A stretch of DNA of 64,000 bases from Marsupella aquatica (taxonomy: Eukaryota; Marchantiophyta), in the NCBI GenBank assembly GCA_973895155.1, contig OZ316893.1, positions 14,012,001 through 14,076,000 on the forward strand, written 5' to 3'. The notes under the pieces were generated by a model. The model was not told the origin of the DNA. It saw only the letters and a program-made list of their open reading frames with translations, and searched no databases. How positions within the stretch are numbered: the stretch's first letter is position 1; each line of letters starts with the position of its first letter. The position numbers were made by a program, and so were the translations under genes. This document shows, piece after piece, positions 1-10,165 of this stretch.

Positions 1-75
1 CTGCCCCTGAAACCTCCGCGGTGACCCTCGTGCTTCAAGTTCCACGTCTTCGAAAAACTCCTCCGAATCACTCAT
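1..75 (-). CDS. copia A gag, N-terminus (partial)
   Basis: On the minus strand an ATG at 75 opens MSDSEE, the same start as gag of element B (MSDSEDTG). The frame stays open for 25 codons to the window edge. In the family, gag is the capsid part of the gag-pol polyprotein. The start is supported by its conservation between the two elements, since flanking leader sequence differs. Nothing can be said about the rest of the protein. Confidence 0.6.
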   Translation of the reverse strand, partial: MSDSEEFFEDVELEARGSPRRFQGQ

Positions 76-1214
76 ATGAGAAAGTCACAAAAAATGTTGT
101 TTTTCACAACTTCTCAAAAAACTCGAAACTCAACACCGCCGCGTAGCCCACAAAGCTAGGAGTCCAATACTGAAAACCGAAATCAAAATCGAAATTTGAC
201 GGAAAAGTTATTCAAATTTCGGTCGAGGTGGGTAAAACCTTGGGAAACTCCCCCGTTTTGACCACCTCAGGGAATAACCGAAATACCAAGTACAACCCGT
301 TGTCGGAATTGCGATGTGATTGGTGCGCTGCATTGCCAACTTCAATGGCTACGACCTCGCCGAAAAATAACCAAAAAAGTTACCGTTCGGCGGATGAAAT
401 CTTTGTCGGACGGTCAAAAAATAGCTCTCTGGTTTTTTGGAATATTCTATGACCCTTGTACAGGCCCTGTGGGAATTTTGGAAGAACAATCGAGGGGCTG
501 ACATGTGTCCTCGAACCCCCAAAACCCCCTACCACCCTTCGTCGTCGAAATCTGGTCGCGCGCGCAGAAAATACACACGGCAGAATGTACCCCTCGACAC
601 CAAACGCAAGATATCTCACTCGGGTTTTGACTAAATCAAGATCCGATTTCAGATTTGGAAACTAGACTCCGAGGCGATGAAGATCGATATAAGAAGCACC
701 CAAAACGAGGAAAGAACGAGGGAGAAAAAAATTGGTAAAGATGACAGATTTCTCTCAATTGCCATAGCCAATTTCGAATCAGTTTTTCAAAGAGAAAAAA
801 ATGGTACCTTGTCAACAACGAATGTTGATCAATTGCACTTGGTGTCGTCACCAAGTCCAACAAGGTAATTGATTTTGCTTAGCCTTCCTCTTTGCATCAA
901 AGAGCCAATCCCGGACTCAAAAACAATCGTCTTGCCTCAATCTCTCCGTTGAGTCAAAACACTTGACGCTTCTCCCTCCGAGTCGATTGCCAACTTTCTT
1001 CACAAAATCCAGAACGACGAAAACTTAGATCTCTCTGCACCACGAGCTCCGTTCAACGATTTCTTCACACCGTTAGAAAGCTCTTGCCCTGATCTATCCG
1101 TTGAGCCCATAAACTCCAAGTTCCATGCGATGGAACTCTGGAAAATCCACCAACACTCAACGCTGGAAAAACCGTCATGAAATCCCGTCACGAACACACG
1201 TCACCTCCCAAGCA

Positions 1215-1227
1215 TGCTCTGATACCA
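1215..1227 (-). promoter_or_regulatory. primer-binding site of copia A
   Basis: The minus strand reads TGGTATCAGAGCA, the common plant copia primer site complementary to the 3' end of initiator-Met tRNA. It lies two bases inside the LTR, which fixes the element's orientation. Confidence 0.85.
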
Positions 1228-1229
1228 AT

Positions 1230-1686
1230 TGTTGAGCATAGACGACGATCGCAACGGCAAGCCCATGAACCATCCAACGCACAATAGTCGACACAAGAGA
1301 TACGTGGTTCACCTCCTTGAGGCTACGTCCACGGGAACACACAAGAGAGCTTTACTGAACTCTAAGCCCGTCGGCTATACCGAGTCTCCACAGTGTAAGC
1401 TCTCCCTATCTCTCAAGTGGCTCCATAACAATGAGCCTTGGTTCTACCTCTCCAAGCACACATGCCTCTTATGATATAGTGTGCAACTTAGTTGTACCTA
1501 ACCACATAGTTGTACCTAATCACGTAGTTGTACCTAACCACATAGTTGTACCTAATCACGTAGTTGTACCTAACCACATAGTTGTACCTAATCACGTAGT
1601 TGTACCTAACCACGTAGTTGTACCAACCCACGTTGTTGTACCAACCACGTCATACCTAACCTAGACGTAAGAGTAAATACCCAACA
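1230..1686 (-). repeat. 5' LTR of copia A (457 bp)
   Basis: The LTR has TGTTG...CAACA ends. The part next to the primer site (about 1230-1460) is closely similar to the LTRs of element B. The distal part, which is U3 in element orientation, is unrelated to that of B and is filled by an 18-bp repeat array. A and B are therefore subfamilies that share R-U5 but differ in U3. Only one LTR is in the window, so neither age nor target duplication can be judged. Confidence 0.85.
1491..1652. repeat. 18-bp minisatellite inside LTR U3
   Basis: About nine head-to-tail copies of GTTGTACCTAAYCACRTA. Most alternate between two variants (ACCACATA and ATCACGTA), giving a 36-bp higher-order unit. The last two copies diverge. 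Because the array sits in U3, it is placed where LTR promoter/enhancer elements lie; any effect on transcription is inference. Confidence 0.9.
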
Positions 1687-2700
1687 CTCCCCAATGGCCA
1701 GGGGTCGAACACCACCCGTCTCCTTGGCCAAAGCCATGAGCCGACACGCCCCCAAGAGCCGAGCGACAACAGGCGGAATGCAGCCACCTGTAACATGAGC
1801 ACACACCTGGAACAACTCCTGGAAACCTGACGCCGAGTCATCGGGGGAGAAGCAGTCCCTGAGGTGCTCAAACCTCATCCTAGAGATGCCCCAAGCGGAA
1901 AGACGGGGCAAATGAAGGAAGACAGAGGAAAAAATCTCGCGAGAAAGGGAGAACTCAACCTCTGGAGAGAAGCTCCCAATGAAACCTGGAACCGCGCAAG
2001 AAGCCGGGGGATGAAGGGACCAAAGGGCCGCAACCGTCTCGACCGAAGGAGGAGAGGGGGAAAGGGGAACCAAGGAACGTGCGGCCTGAGAAAACTCCCC
2101 CTCCTGTCCCAACGAAAGGCATCGGCGAAGGCGGCGCTGGACAGGAGGGACCAGAGGTTCCTCCTCAAACTCCCTAGAGGCCAACGCAAGAAGCCGGTGA
2201 TAGAACTCCTCCTGAAGCAAAATCCAGTCCCCCGACAAAAACCGTTGCAACCTAGCAATGGTCTCCCTATGCCCGTTGCAACCTGGCAATGGTCTCCCTA
2301 TGCACAGAGGAGGAGGAAGCACGAAGAGCGGGACATGAGCGACGATGGCGAGTCAGACCAGATGGTTGGTACCAACTGTGACAAGCATCACACTGGACAT
2401 GGGAATCAGAAGGAGAAGTGGGGGGGGGGAAGAGGGGCGGATCCGGCGAGCTGAACGAGGGGTGGAAGATGGGGAAGCCATAGGGACAAGAGTGGTAGGT
2501 GGTGAACTAGGATAGGAGAGGGGTTCCATGGGAAAATGCTGGGAAAAAGCTGGGATAAAGGGTGGGGGCAAAGGAAACGAAAATAAATGAACGGAACAAT
2601 GAGAAAAGAGTACAAGAACAACACCGGAAAGCTCGAGCAAAACAAAAACATAAATGAAGGAACAAGGGATGGATGTCCAAGGCAAAGAACCTCAACCCGG
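1687..2700 (-). pseudogene. non-LTR retrotransposon (LINE) reverse transcriptase fragment
   Basis: On the minus strand, codons from about 2322 down to 1687 encode the N-terminal part of a LINE-type reverse transcriptase. One stretch is typical of the region before the RT core (RRCLSLGQEGEFSQAARSL). It is followed by fingers motifs such as LMALAKETGGVRPLAIGE. The frame then runs straight into the copia A LTR, so palm and catalytic motifs are missing here. Upstream (2323-2700) a proline/serine-rich frame may be the degraded leading part. A 31-bp imperfect direct repeat at about 2240-2305 adds to the disruption. The family call is from motif recognition; the 5' limit is approximate. Confidence 0.7.
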
Positions 2701-4387
2701 TAGTGGCAAGCCGCGCCGAACACAGAAACCTGGTAACCCGAAGGAACGCCTCCAATGACCGAACAAAAAAACCCCGCAGGCACGGAGCCAGAGTGCGAAC
2801 GGGTACCGCCTATGGTGGGGGCCCAGCCCCACCAACCAAACCAGGTCCGGGGCCGCCAAGCACAAATCCGCCAAGGAAAACCGGGCCGCCAAGAAACCCA
2901 ACCCAACTGGGGCCGCCAAGAAACCAATAGTGACTTCAACATGTACTTCAGTCTGACACTTTCCTTGGTTTTCCGTCGTGAACACAGATTGCTCCTCAAT
3001 TGCGCCCATGACTCCTCGTTCCTGACTTTGCTGTCAATGGCTTTAGACGACCCTTGTGAGTAGGGACAAGCATTAGGTCGGGTATAAGGAGCCGTTAATA
3101 TGGTTGTGTGTCTACGAACTGTTGTAATTTACGCTAACACCCTCCAAAATCGCTGACAGAATGAGTGAACCTTTGGCATCAGGGTTTTCACTGTGGCCAA
3201 AACTAGTTCGATTCCAACTCTCTGAATTGAAATGTGTTTGACGCTTTTGGCCAAAATTGGCTACATTTTTTGTCTTGCCTTAGCCAGTTGCACACCTAAC
3301 CGCAGACCCATTAGCCCGACTGTAAGGTTATCCTTAAATCTAGCTATATGACTCAGAAGTTGATCTAATCTGGGGAAATCTAATTTTAGCTATCTGATTC
3401 AGATATTAGTCTAATCTATGAAGATCTCAAATAAAACTAGTAAAATTATATAAAAAAAAATCGTGGCATCGTCTCGTTCGGACATTCGAGCACCCCGGCG
3501 AAATAGACAATACCTTAAAAATTACGCTGATTGGTATATTTCACTACTGTCCTGTCCGTCGAAAATGCACTCGGTATCCATGACCGTCAATATTGCTAGA
3601 TCAGCTAATCAGCTCCATCAAATGCCGTCTTGCGCGCCACTCGCACACTGTCACACAGTGCCTTTATTGCTTTTCCACAACCCGATCAGTCAGGCAGTTA
3701 TCTGGAGAAGTGATCCGAATCTTACCTGACAAGTCTAAGGTTCTCGGCACTCTCCTCCGGCCGCTGAAAGTGATGTCTCGACATCCTGAGCAAGCCACTG
3801 CTGTAGCTTCCAGGATACTTTGCTTGGGTGAGTAGTGAGTACTTCGCATGGAATAGCTACAAACAATAGATAGGTGCATCAGGGCAGCTGGACTCATGAT
3901 GGTCGGTTAGTATGCACAGAAATTTGCTGTGGACTACATTTTTTCTTCTGCCCACCACAGCTGGGTTCGATTAGACTTTGACTTTAGAAACCAAGACCCC
4001 ATTTGTAGCCCATGCACCGTACTCATCTACTGTAGTCTGGAAATGCTCTCGGCTTCAGAGCAGGTTTTAGAGCAACTCCAACTACTGTAGTTGGACCCCA
4101 GTAAAGAAAATCTAAAAAGGCAGGTTCAACTCACTCCCTGTTTTGCTACTGCTTGCTACTGCTACCGTGGGTTTTGCTACTGTGGGTTTTGAATAGGATA
4201 ATGTCCTGATTAGAGGGCATTATGAGATATAATGCCCTGAAAAACGAGGGAGGCAGCCCAAGTTTTGAGGGTATTATTCTCATAATGCCAGTACCTAGGA
4301 CTTTAATGTGCGCTTTCACTAGGGAGGCCGGGTCTTACTCCAACCTGTTCACATCTTCGTCGGGACAAACCAGCAAAACTCTGGCAT
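2701..4387. other. no gene seen; short repeats
   Basis: No convincing coding region on either strand. It contains a G/C-rich stretch (2800-2930), a diverged direct repeat at 3335-3430, and a short perfect palindrome at about 4078-4096 beside a TAGAGCAACTCC-type MITE end. A 10-bp perfect hairpin (AGGGCATTAT / ATAATGCCCT) lies at about 4216-4240. These look like MITE remnants. Confidence 0.4.
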
Positions 4388-4960
4388 CTACTCAAGGCTA
4401 TTATCTGCTGGCATATTTGGAAGGATCAGTGTAAAAATTTCTTTGAACACACTAGACCCAATCCTCACGGTGTCATTCAGAAGGCTTGGCACCGCCTCAG
4501 CATCTACCTCAAGCGCGACTGGGCCAAACACCGGACCAACATTCGGATTGGGCAGATCACCTTTGCCGAAGTACACCACGACATGTCCAGGGCTTATGGT
4601 ACTTGGATTGGTCTGTGGCACATTCATGAAGACATACTTCAAGTTCAGCCAGTCCTGCCACATCCACCATGAGCTTTTTAGTTTTACGGGTTTTGAGGCT
4701 GCACTACTGGTAGACTTAGTTTTTCTAGTGCGGACCCACTGTTCAGGATCTCGCCTGTCCCTGCTCACTGGCCAGTCTTAGGAGTGTGCTGCTCCTGTTG
4801 TAGTTTCCAAATCTCTTGTTTGGCTGCCTCTTCGGAGGCTCAACTTCTTACCTGGTTACGGCTCCACTGGCCACGGCCCTTTGACTTTTGGTCCCCCACG
4901 GGTGGTAGCCCTTTTGGGCCCCCCTCTTTGTATTCTGACTTTTTGAATGGATTTCACTGA
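4388..4960 (-). pseudogene. decayed coding remnant, family unknown
   Basis: On the minus strand a 126-codon open stretch ends at 4388 and contains protein-like sequence (ISPGHVVVYFGKGDLPNPNV). The same strand upstream, to about 4960, stays protein-like but is interrupted by stops (for example EEAAKQEIWKLQQEQ between two stops). I do not recognise the family. A decayed transposon or gene fragment is the simplest reading; it could also be chance coding-like sequence. Confidence 0.3.
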
Positions 4961-4980
4961 GTTTTTCAAGGCAAAGTTGG

Positions 4981-5098
4981 GGCTAGTTTTCAGTTGGCTC
5001 CTAAAGATACATACACTGAACTTAATATAGGATTCTTATGGGCTACTTTTTAGTTGGCCCCTAAAGATACATACAGTGAAATTAATATAGGACGCTGT
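4981..5098. repeat. 60-bp imperfect tandem duplication
   Basis: Two copies beginning GGCTAGTTTTCAGTTGGC (4981) and GGCTACTTTTTAGTTGGC (5041), both running through a CTAAAGATACATACA segment to TTAATATAGGA. They differ by several substitutions, so the duplication is not recent. Confidence 0.8.
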
Positions 5099-5734
5099 CA
5101 CAAAACCCCTTTGGATTAGAGATGGATTCAAGTATGACTAGGGATGGACTATATAGCATGTTCATCTTGGAACATGCTTCATTTTTTGTTTTTTAGTAAA
5201 ATGCAGGTTATTTAATTTTTTGGTGGCAAATATAAACAGTCTATGATATTGAAAAGTTGTGCACAAATAGGTACAAGAATAAAAGTACACATGTAAAGAA
5301 ATTATGTAATAATGAAGGTTTAAGTCTATGGTATTGGGCTGTGCACACACAAGTAGAAATATTTATGTACTTACCTTAGGTAATGACACTCAAATTAATT
5401 AAAACCATAAATTTAGGGCACAAAACCATAGAACTTAAAGATACAAGGAGTGCACTTTACTTAGATCATTTCTTCTTTACTCATGAGAATAAAGGCTACA
5501 AATTGCGTGACCTTTGTTAAAAGGTGGATGATCTTAAATGTAGCAAAGATTAAATAATTTAGAGGGGTGCCAGAATAAATTCAAAATCTAAACTATACAA
5601 GGGATGCACCTTGGTAAGACACATTCAATTAAAAATACATAAGAAAAGAAGTTTGAATAATACTGGAAGGTGGATTCACTATATAGCATATTCAACTTGT
5701 TCAATGGAAGATACAGAGGAGTTCAATGGACGAT
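5099..5734. other. AT-rich non-coding stretch
   Basis: No gene or recognisable element. AT-rich, with many short A/T runs and repeated near-copies of ATATAGCATRTTCA at about 5152 and 5682. Confidence 0.4.
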
Positions 5735-5926
5735 ATAGAGGAGCATGTTCAACATGTTCAATGGACTATACAGAGGACTCGTTGGCTCTCCAGGCACAGA
5801 TTTTTTGGTCCTTGAAATCTTCGCTGGATGATAGAGGAGCATGTTCAACATGTTCAATGGACTATACAGAGGACTCGTTGGCTCTCCAGGCACAGATTTT
5901 TTGGTCCTTGAAATCTTCGCTGGATG
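5735..5926. repeat. perfect 96-bp tandem duplication
   Basis: Two adjacent copies (5735-5830 and 5831-5926) beginning ATAGAGGAGCATGTTC and ending CTTCGCTGGATG, with no difference that I can see. A perfect duplication implies a recent event or an assembly duplication. It lies in one open frame on the plus strand, but that frame is not recognisable as a gene. Confidence 0.9.
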
Positions 5927-6509
5927 AATCCGTGAACAGTGAGTAGTGAGTGTGCAGATCAGGGTCAGGTAGCCCTTGTAGGTGGACAAAACCCATGATG
6001 GGACCCAGTGGTTTGGCCATTGGCGTGACAGGCGAAGCTTAATGTCGTCCGCTCACGTACTTATAGGAACTGGCCTGGAGTCATCCTTGAGAAGTTCTGA
6101 TCCCCTCAATTGAGCGCATCGATATCCTTTGGGGACATATTGGATTTCATGTCTCCCGGTTCGGCGTTTTCTGCCCTTTGGCACTGTGGATACATAATTT
6201 CTGAGAGTTGAGGCCTTCAATTGTATCTTGAGTCCAGATGGTCTCCAATGGGAGCGATTGGACCGCAAGTCTGTTGTGGACAATTCTACCTGCCATATTT
6301 GTAAGTCCCCGCTCGGTCGGTGGATGATCGGGTTCCCATTAATGTGGGTTTCAGACTTAGCAAACAACACGTCGGGGAGGAGCTTGCCAGCTGACGAAGG
6401 TGCATGATAATGTGGGCTAGAATTGTCCCCGATGAACTCTAATCTGAGGTGAAATTAAAGTAGGAATCGTGGGTCTCGCTGGAGATTTGGAAGACGAAAT
6501 CAGCGAAAG
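5927..6509. other. P450 upstream region
   Basis: About 580 bp before the P450 start codon. It presumably holds the promoter and 5' leader. I see no clear TATA box and no other gene. Confidence 0.3.
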
Positions 6510-8963
6510 ATGTTTGTACTTCTGCGATCATGGACCGAGGCCGCTTTGCTTCTCCTGGCCGTAATTGTTTTTCTCAATATGTGGAGCAGGAGGTCACACG
6601 GACTTCATCTACCTCCCGGTCCGCGTCCATACCCTGTGATAGGAAATCTTCCTCAATTGAGTCATCACATTTACCGAGACTTTGAGAACCTGGGGAAGAA
6701 GTATGGGCCTCTCTTATACTTGAAAATGGGTGCTGTGCCGGTCGTTGCTGTGCAAAGCGCTGCACTTGCGAGGGAAATTACTAAAGTTCATGATTCAGTG
6801 TTTGCTTATCGTCCTCAAGATCTATCTGGTGCACAAATACTTCTGTTCGAGAACAGCGATGTGGGTTTCGCACCCATTGGTCCCCATTGGCGCTACCTGC
6901 GGAAACTCTTAGCGACCGAACTTTTCCTCCCAAAGCGCCTCAATACTTTCAAGGTCAGTCGTCCTGCAGTCAACCATGCTTTGATACCTTCAATTTAGCT
7001 GCCTTGCAAGCTTGAGATTCTCCATTTTCTTGTTTCCATTTCTTTAGTCCCAAATTCAATTCACACTCATACCGAGTTTGGTTGTAACTCATTCTTTCAT
7101 GAAACTTTCAGTATATTGACCCCCATAATGAAGCAAGAAATGGCACCAAAAACAGCCATTCTACAGTTAGGGACATCCAAGTTTCTAGCTCTACGATAAG
7201 TTTCTGTAGCTGAAACCAAAATAACCGACGTATTTACTACGTTTGGTCCCAAATATTAGCTTACTATTAATTTTTAGGGATTGTCTACACTCATTTTAGG
7301 ATTCATCCGAAAGTTTGTCCGTTTCAAACGAGGTCTGTATATCACATCATCTTAAGCCTTTTCATTACCTCAGGTTTGAGATGATGTTGTATAGACTCGG
7401 TTTCCGTGTACATAATGCGGATCTAACTTCAATCTTGTAACAAGCAGGGGCAGAGACTGGAAGAGATCAAGGCAACGATGATTTCGATGATCGAAGGGTC
7501 TAAGCAAGGGGGGACTGTAAATGTGTTCGAGCATATGAACGCTCTGATGTACAACATCGTCACACGGATGGTGGCGGGGAAGACGTTTTACGGGTCCAAA
7601 GCAGTATCATCGAAAGAGATCGAGAGCTTTCGCACTCTGATGGTGGACTTTTTCGACCTTTTCAACGGGTTCAACATTGTGGATTGGTTCCCTTACATGC
7701 GGATGTTCGGGGACTTGCAAGGCACTCAGAAGAAAATGAAGAAAGTGGCCGTTCGTCTGGATACCTTCCTCCAGGGTTGTATTGATGAGCATCGAAACAA
7801 GGCACGCAACCACCACCAAACCGACGAAAGTCAGGTGGACCACGTTAAGGACTTCGTCGACTTGCTGCTTGAAGTCCCTGGTTCTGAAAATGGGGAACCG
7901 TTTGGAGATCGAAACGTGAAAATTATGCTGCAGGTGATGTAACTGGAACTTATCGCGGACTGGATGGTCACTCAATTTCTCTGACTGATAAGATACAAAT
8001 GGTGCAACTTTTATCAAATATGCAAGAAAAAAAAAGACGGAATCTGCTGAAGGGAAAATAATGGATGTTTGTGTACAAGAATTTTCAAAATGCAGAAAGA
8101 TTAACTCCCAGTATGAATGAAAGAAAGGCGGGAAAACTACTCCACTCGTGATGTCGAATTACACTTACTAGTAAGAAAAAGGGATTGTTCAGAAGGCCTC
8201 TTGAGTGTGTACAACAATTTTGTGAAAAAGCCAGGACGAAAGAATTCCAACCGCTTGAATGTAAAGAGTTCCAGTTTCTTAATACGTGAAGCGTGTTGGG
8301 AATTGAATATTACAGGCATCATTTATTGCGGGCACCGAAACATCGTCGTCGGCTCTGCAATGGGCCTTGGCAGAGCTCATCCGAAATCCGACTCTGATGA
8401 AGAAGCTGCAAGACGAAGTGGAGGGCGTTGTGGGGCGAGAGAGAATGGTCCAAGAAGAGGACTTGCCTCAGATGAAACTGTTGGATGCGGTGGTCAAGGA
8501 GACTTTCCGTCTGCATCCACCGGGCCCTTTCTTACTTCCCCGTCAACCCAATCAGAACTGCAGGGTGGGAGGGTATGACATTCCTTCCAACGCGCGGGTG
8601 TTCGTGAGTATCTGGGCCATAGGGAGAGATCCGAATGTGTGGGAACGGCCTCTGGAGTTTCTTCCTGAGCGATTTCTGGACATCCCCAAAGACTACAACG
8701 GATCGTTTCATGAGTTTCTGCCTTTCGGCTCCGGTCGGAGAATCTGTCCAGGCATGAACTTGGGTCTGCTGATTCTCCATTTGGAGCTGGCGCATCTCGT
8801 GCATCTTTGCGATTACTCTCTGGCTCCCGAACTGAGGCCCGAGGATATGGACATGTCGGAAGCGCCTGGCTTCAATGTCCCGAAACGTGTTCCTCTTCAG
8901 GTTATTGCCATTCCGCGCCTGGCTCCTGACTTCTACAAGACCCACCTCCACCGAGAATCCTAG
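6510..8963 (+). CDS. cytochrome P450 monooxygenase, A-type (CYP71 clan)
   Basis: Heme-thiolate monooxygenase expected on the endoplasmic reticulum, using NADPH-P450 reductase; substrate unknown. Three exons join in phase 0: 6510-6953, 7448-7933 and 8316-8963, with GT-AG introns, giving 525 aa, normal for the family. In order: an N-terminal membrane anchor (about 9-24, LLLLAVIVFLNMW), a proline hinge (LPPGPRPYPVIGNLP), the I-helix AGTETSS (315-321), the K-helix KETFRLHP (E372, R375), a PERF-like LPERF, and the heme loop FGSGRRICPG with Cys about 454. The second intron falls just before the I-helix. All core motifs are present, so it is probably functional. It resembles flavonoid-hydroxylase-like plant P450s, but family number cannot be assigned by eye. 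Confidence 0.93.
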
Positions 8964-9895
8964 GAAATGGGAATCAGTGGCTCAGTTCAAGAGAATTCTC
9001 CGAAATGTACGTTGGGGGTCGTTTCGAAGACAATCGTGAAAAAGTAAAGAGATACCAAACCAAAGCATGAGCTTACAGTGAACTCCTCAATGCCATGGCG
9101 ATCACAGACCAACGATTCTTAGAGTAAGGCGTCACGATGAGACTCTCTGCAGATCACAGATGTTCTCAATTGGGTTCACGTTTAAATTTCTGTTAAGGAA
9201 GAAACAATGGCAAACTGGATGACAACAGCACCAGAGTTGACAAGGCTAGGCGTGTTGAGGACTGAGGAGACTTGGTAGTTGTAAGTGCTCCAATGCTTGA
9301 AAAGCATATATACTAGAGCTCTTGCATGTAGACACTTATTTACATTAGTATACATTACTAAGGTCGTATGTTAAAGTACGTATTGAGTGGAAGTCTTGTT
9401 GACGATAAGTGAGGTGGTGAAGCCTTGCCAAGCTACAGGATTTCAAGGAGTGTGCAAACAACATTTCAGGATTTCAAGGAGTGTGCATGCAAATTCCAGG
9501 AAAAGTTGGGGTTGGGTGCAGAAAAGGTGAATAAAAACACACTCAAACACAAGATATCTTCTTATCTACTCACTTTAATATACAGTCCCGCATTTTTGTA
9601 CTCATTGTGTTTGAACTCATTATGACCCTTGGATTTAAAGCTTACATTTCCCTGCCATCAGATCTGTGTAAAGAAAAATAAAAGAGTATGTACTAGCTTG
9701 AGTCACGGATGGACTTCCATCCACATCTTACTAGTAAAGCGCGAACTGAAGTCTACTGTTAACGACCTAGGGTCTAGAGTGAAGCCTCTAGACCGTAACT
9801 GTGGGGGCATAAGAAAATTGGGGGTGTGTAAAGTAAGGGTGAGTCACTTTACCAAGTGGAGAATGGGGAGCGGGTAATAGTAGGTTTAGAAGTCG

Positions 9896-10165
9896 AAGCT
9901 GCGCGGCGGCACTCAGGAACACAAGGGGATCTGCGGCGGCACTCAGGAACGCAAGGGGATCTGCGGCGGAATGCAAGTTGATCGGGCGATGGCACATGGA
10001 AAAGCAGGGGATCTGCGTGGGAATGCAAGTGGATTGGGCGATGGCACATGGAAAAGCAGTGGGCTGCACGTGAACGCAAGGGAAGTCAAAGCTCAGTCTG
10101 ATGATTAATTTGCCATTCGATTTTGCTTTGCCGTTCGTGTTTGCTTTGCCGTTCGTTTTTGATTT
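9896..10165. repeat. short degenerate tandem repeats
   Basis: Units built on GGCGGCACTCAGGAACRCAA and GGGGATCTGC occur twice in tandem at 9903-9965. They are followed by two copies of a longer unit containing GGGCGATGGCACATGGAAAA (9985-10060), then copies of TTTGCTTTGCCGTTCGT (about 10120-10160). Three overlapping repeat families lie within 270 bp. Confidence 0.75.

Larger units (their letters stand above)
1..1686 (-). mobile_element. Ty1/copia element A, 5' end only
   Basis: The 5' part of a minus-strand copia retrotransposon; the rest lies left of the window. Reading the minus strand: a 457-bp LTR (1686 to 1230), a two-base spacer, a primer-binding site, a leader of about 1.1 kb, and the start of gag at 75. 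The leader and gag start are clearly homologous to copia element B at 27.6-29.4 kb, so the two belong to one family. The right LTR edge abuts a LINE reverse-transcriptase reading frame, showing insertion into older repeat DNA. Confidence 0.85.

Noticed and set aside
1491-1652. CRISPR-like regular repeat
   Set aside because: Units are directly adjacent with no spacers, lie inside a plant LTR, and form an ordinary minisatellite.
1685-1692. GGGGAG next to LTR A as a polypurine tract of a tandem element
   Set aside because: The bases are codons of the LINE RT (IGE) that the LTR interrupts, so the resemblance is coincidental.
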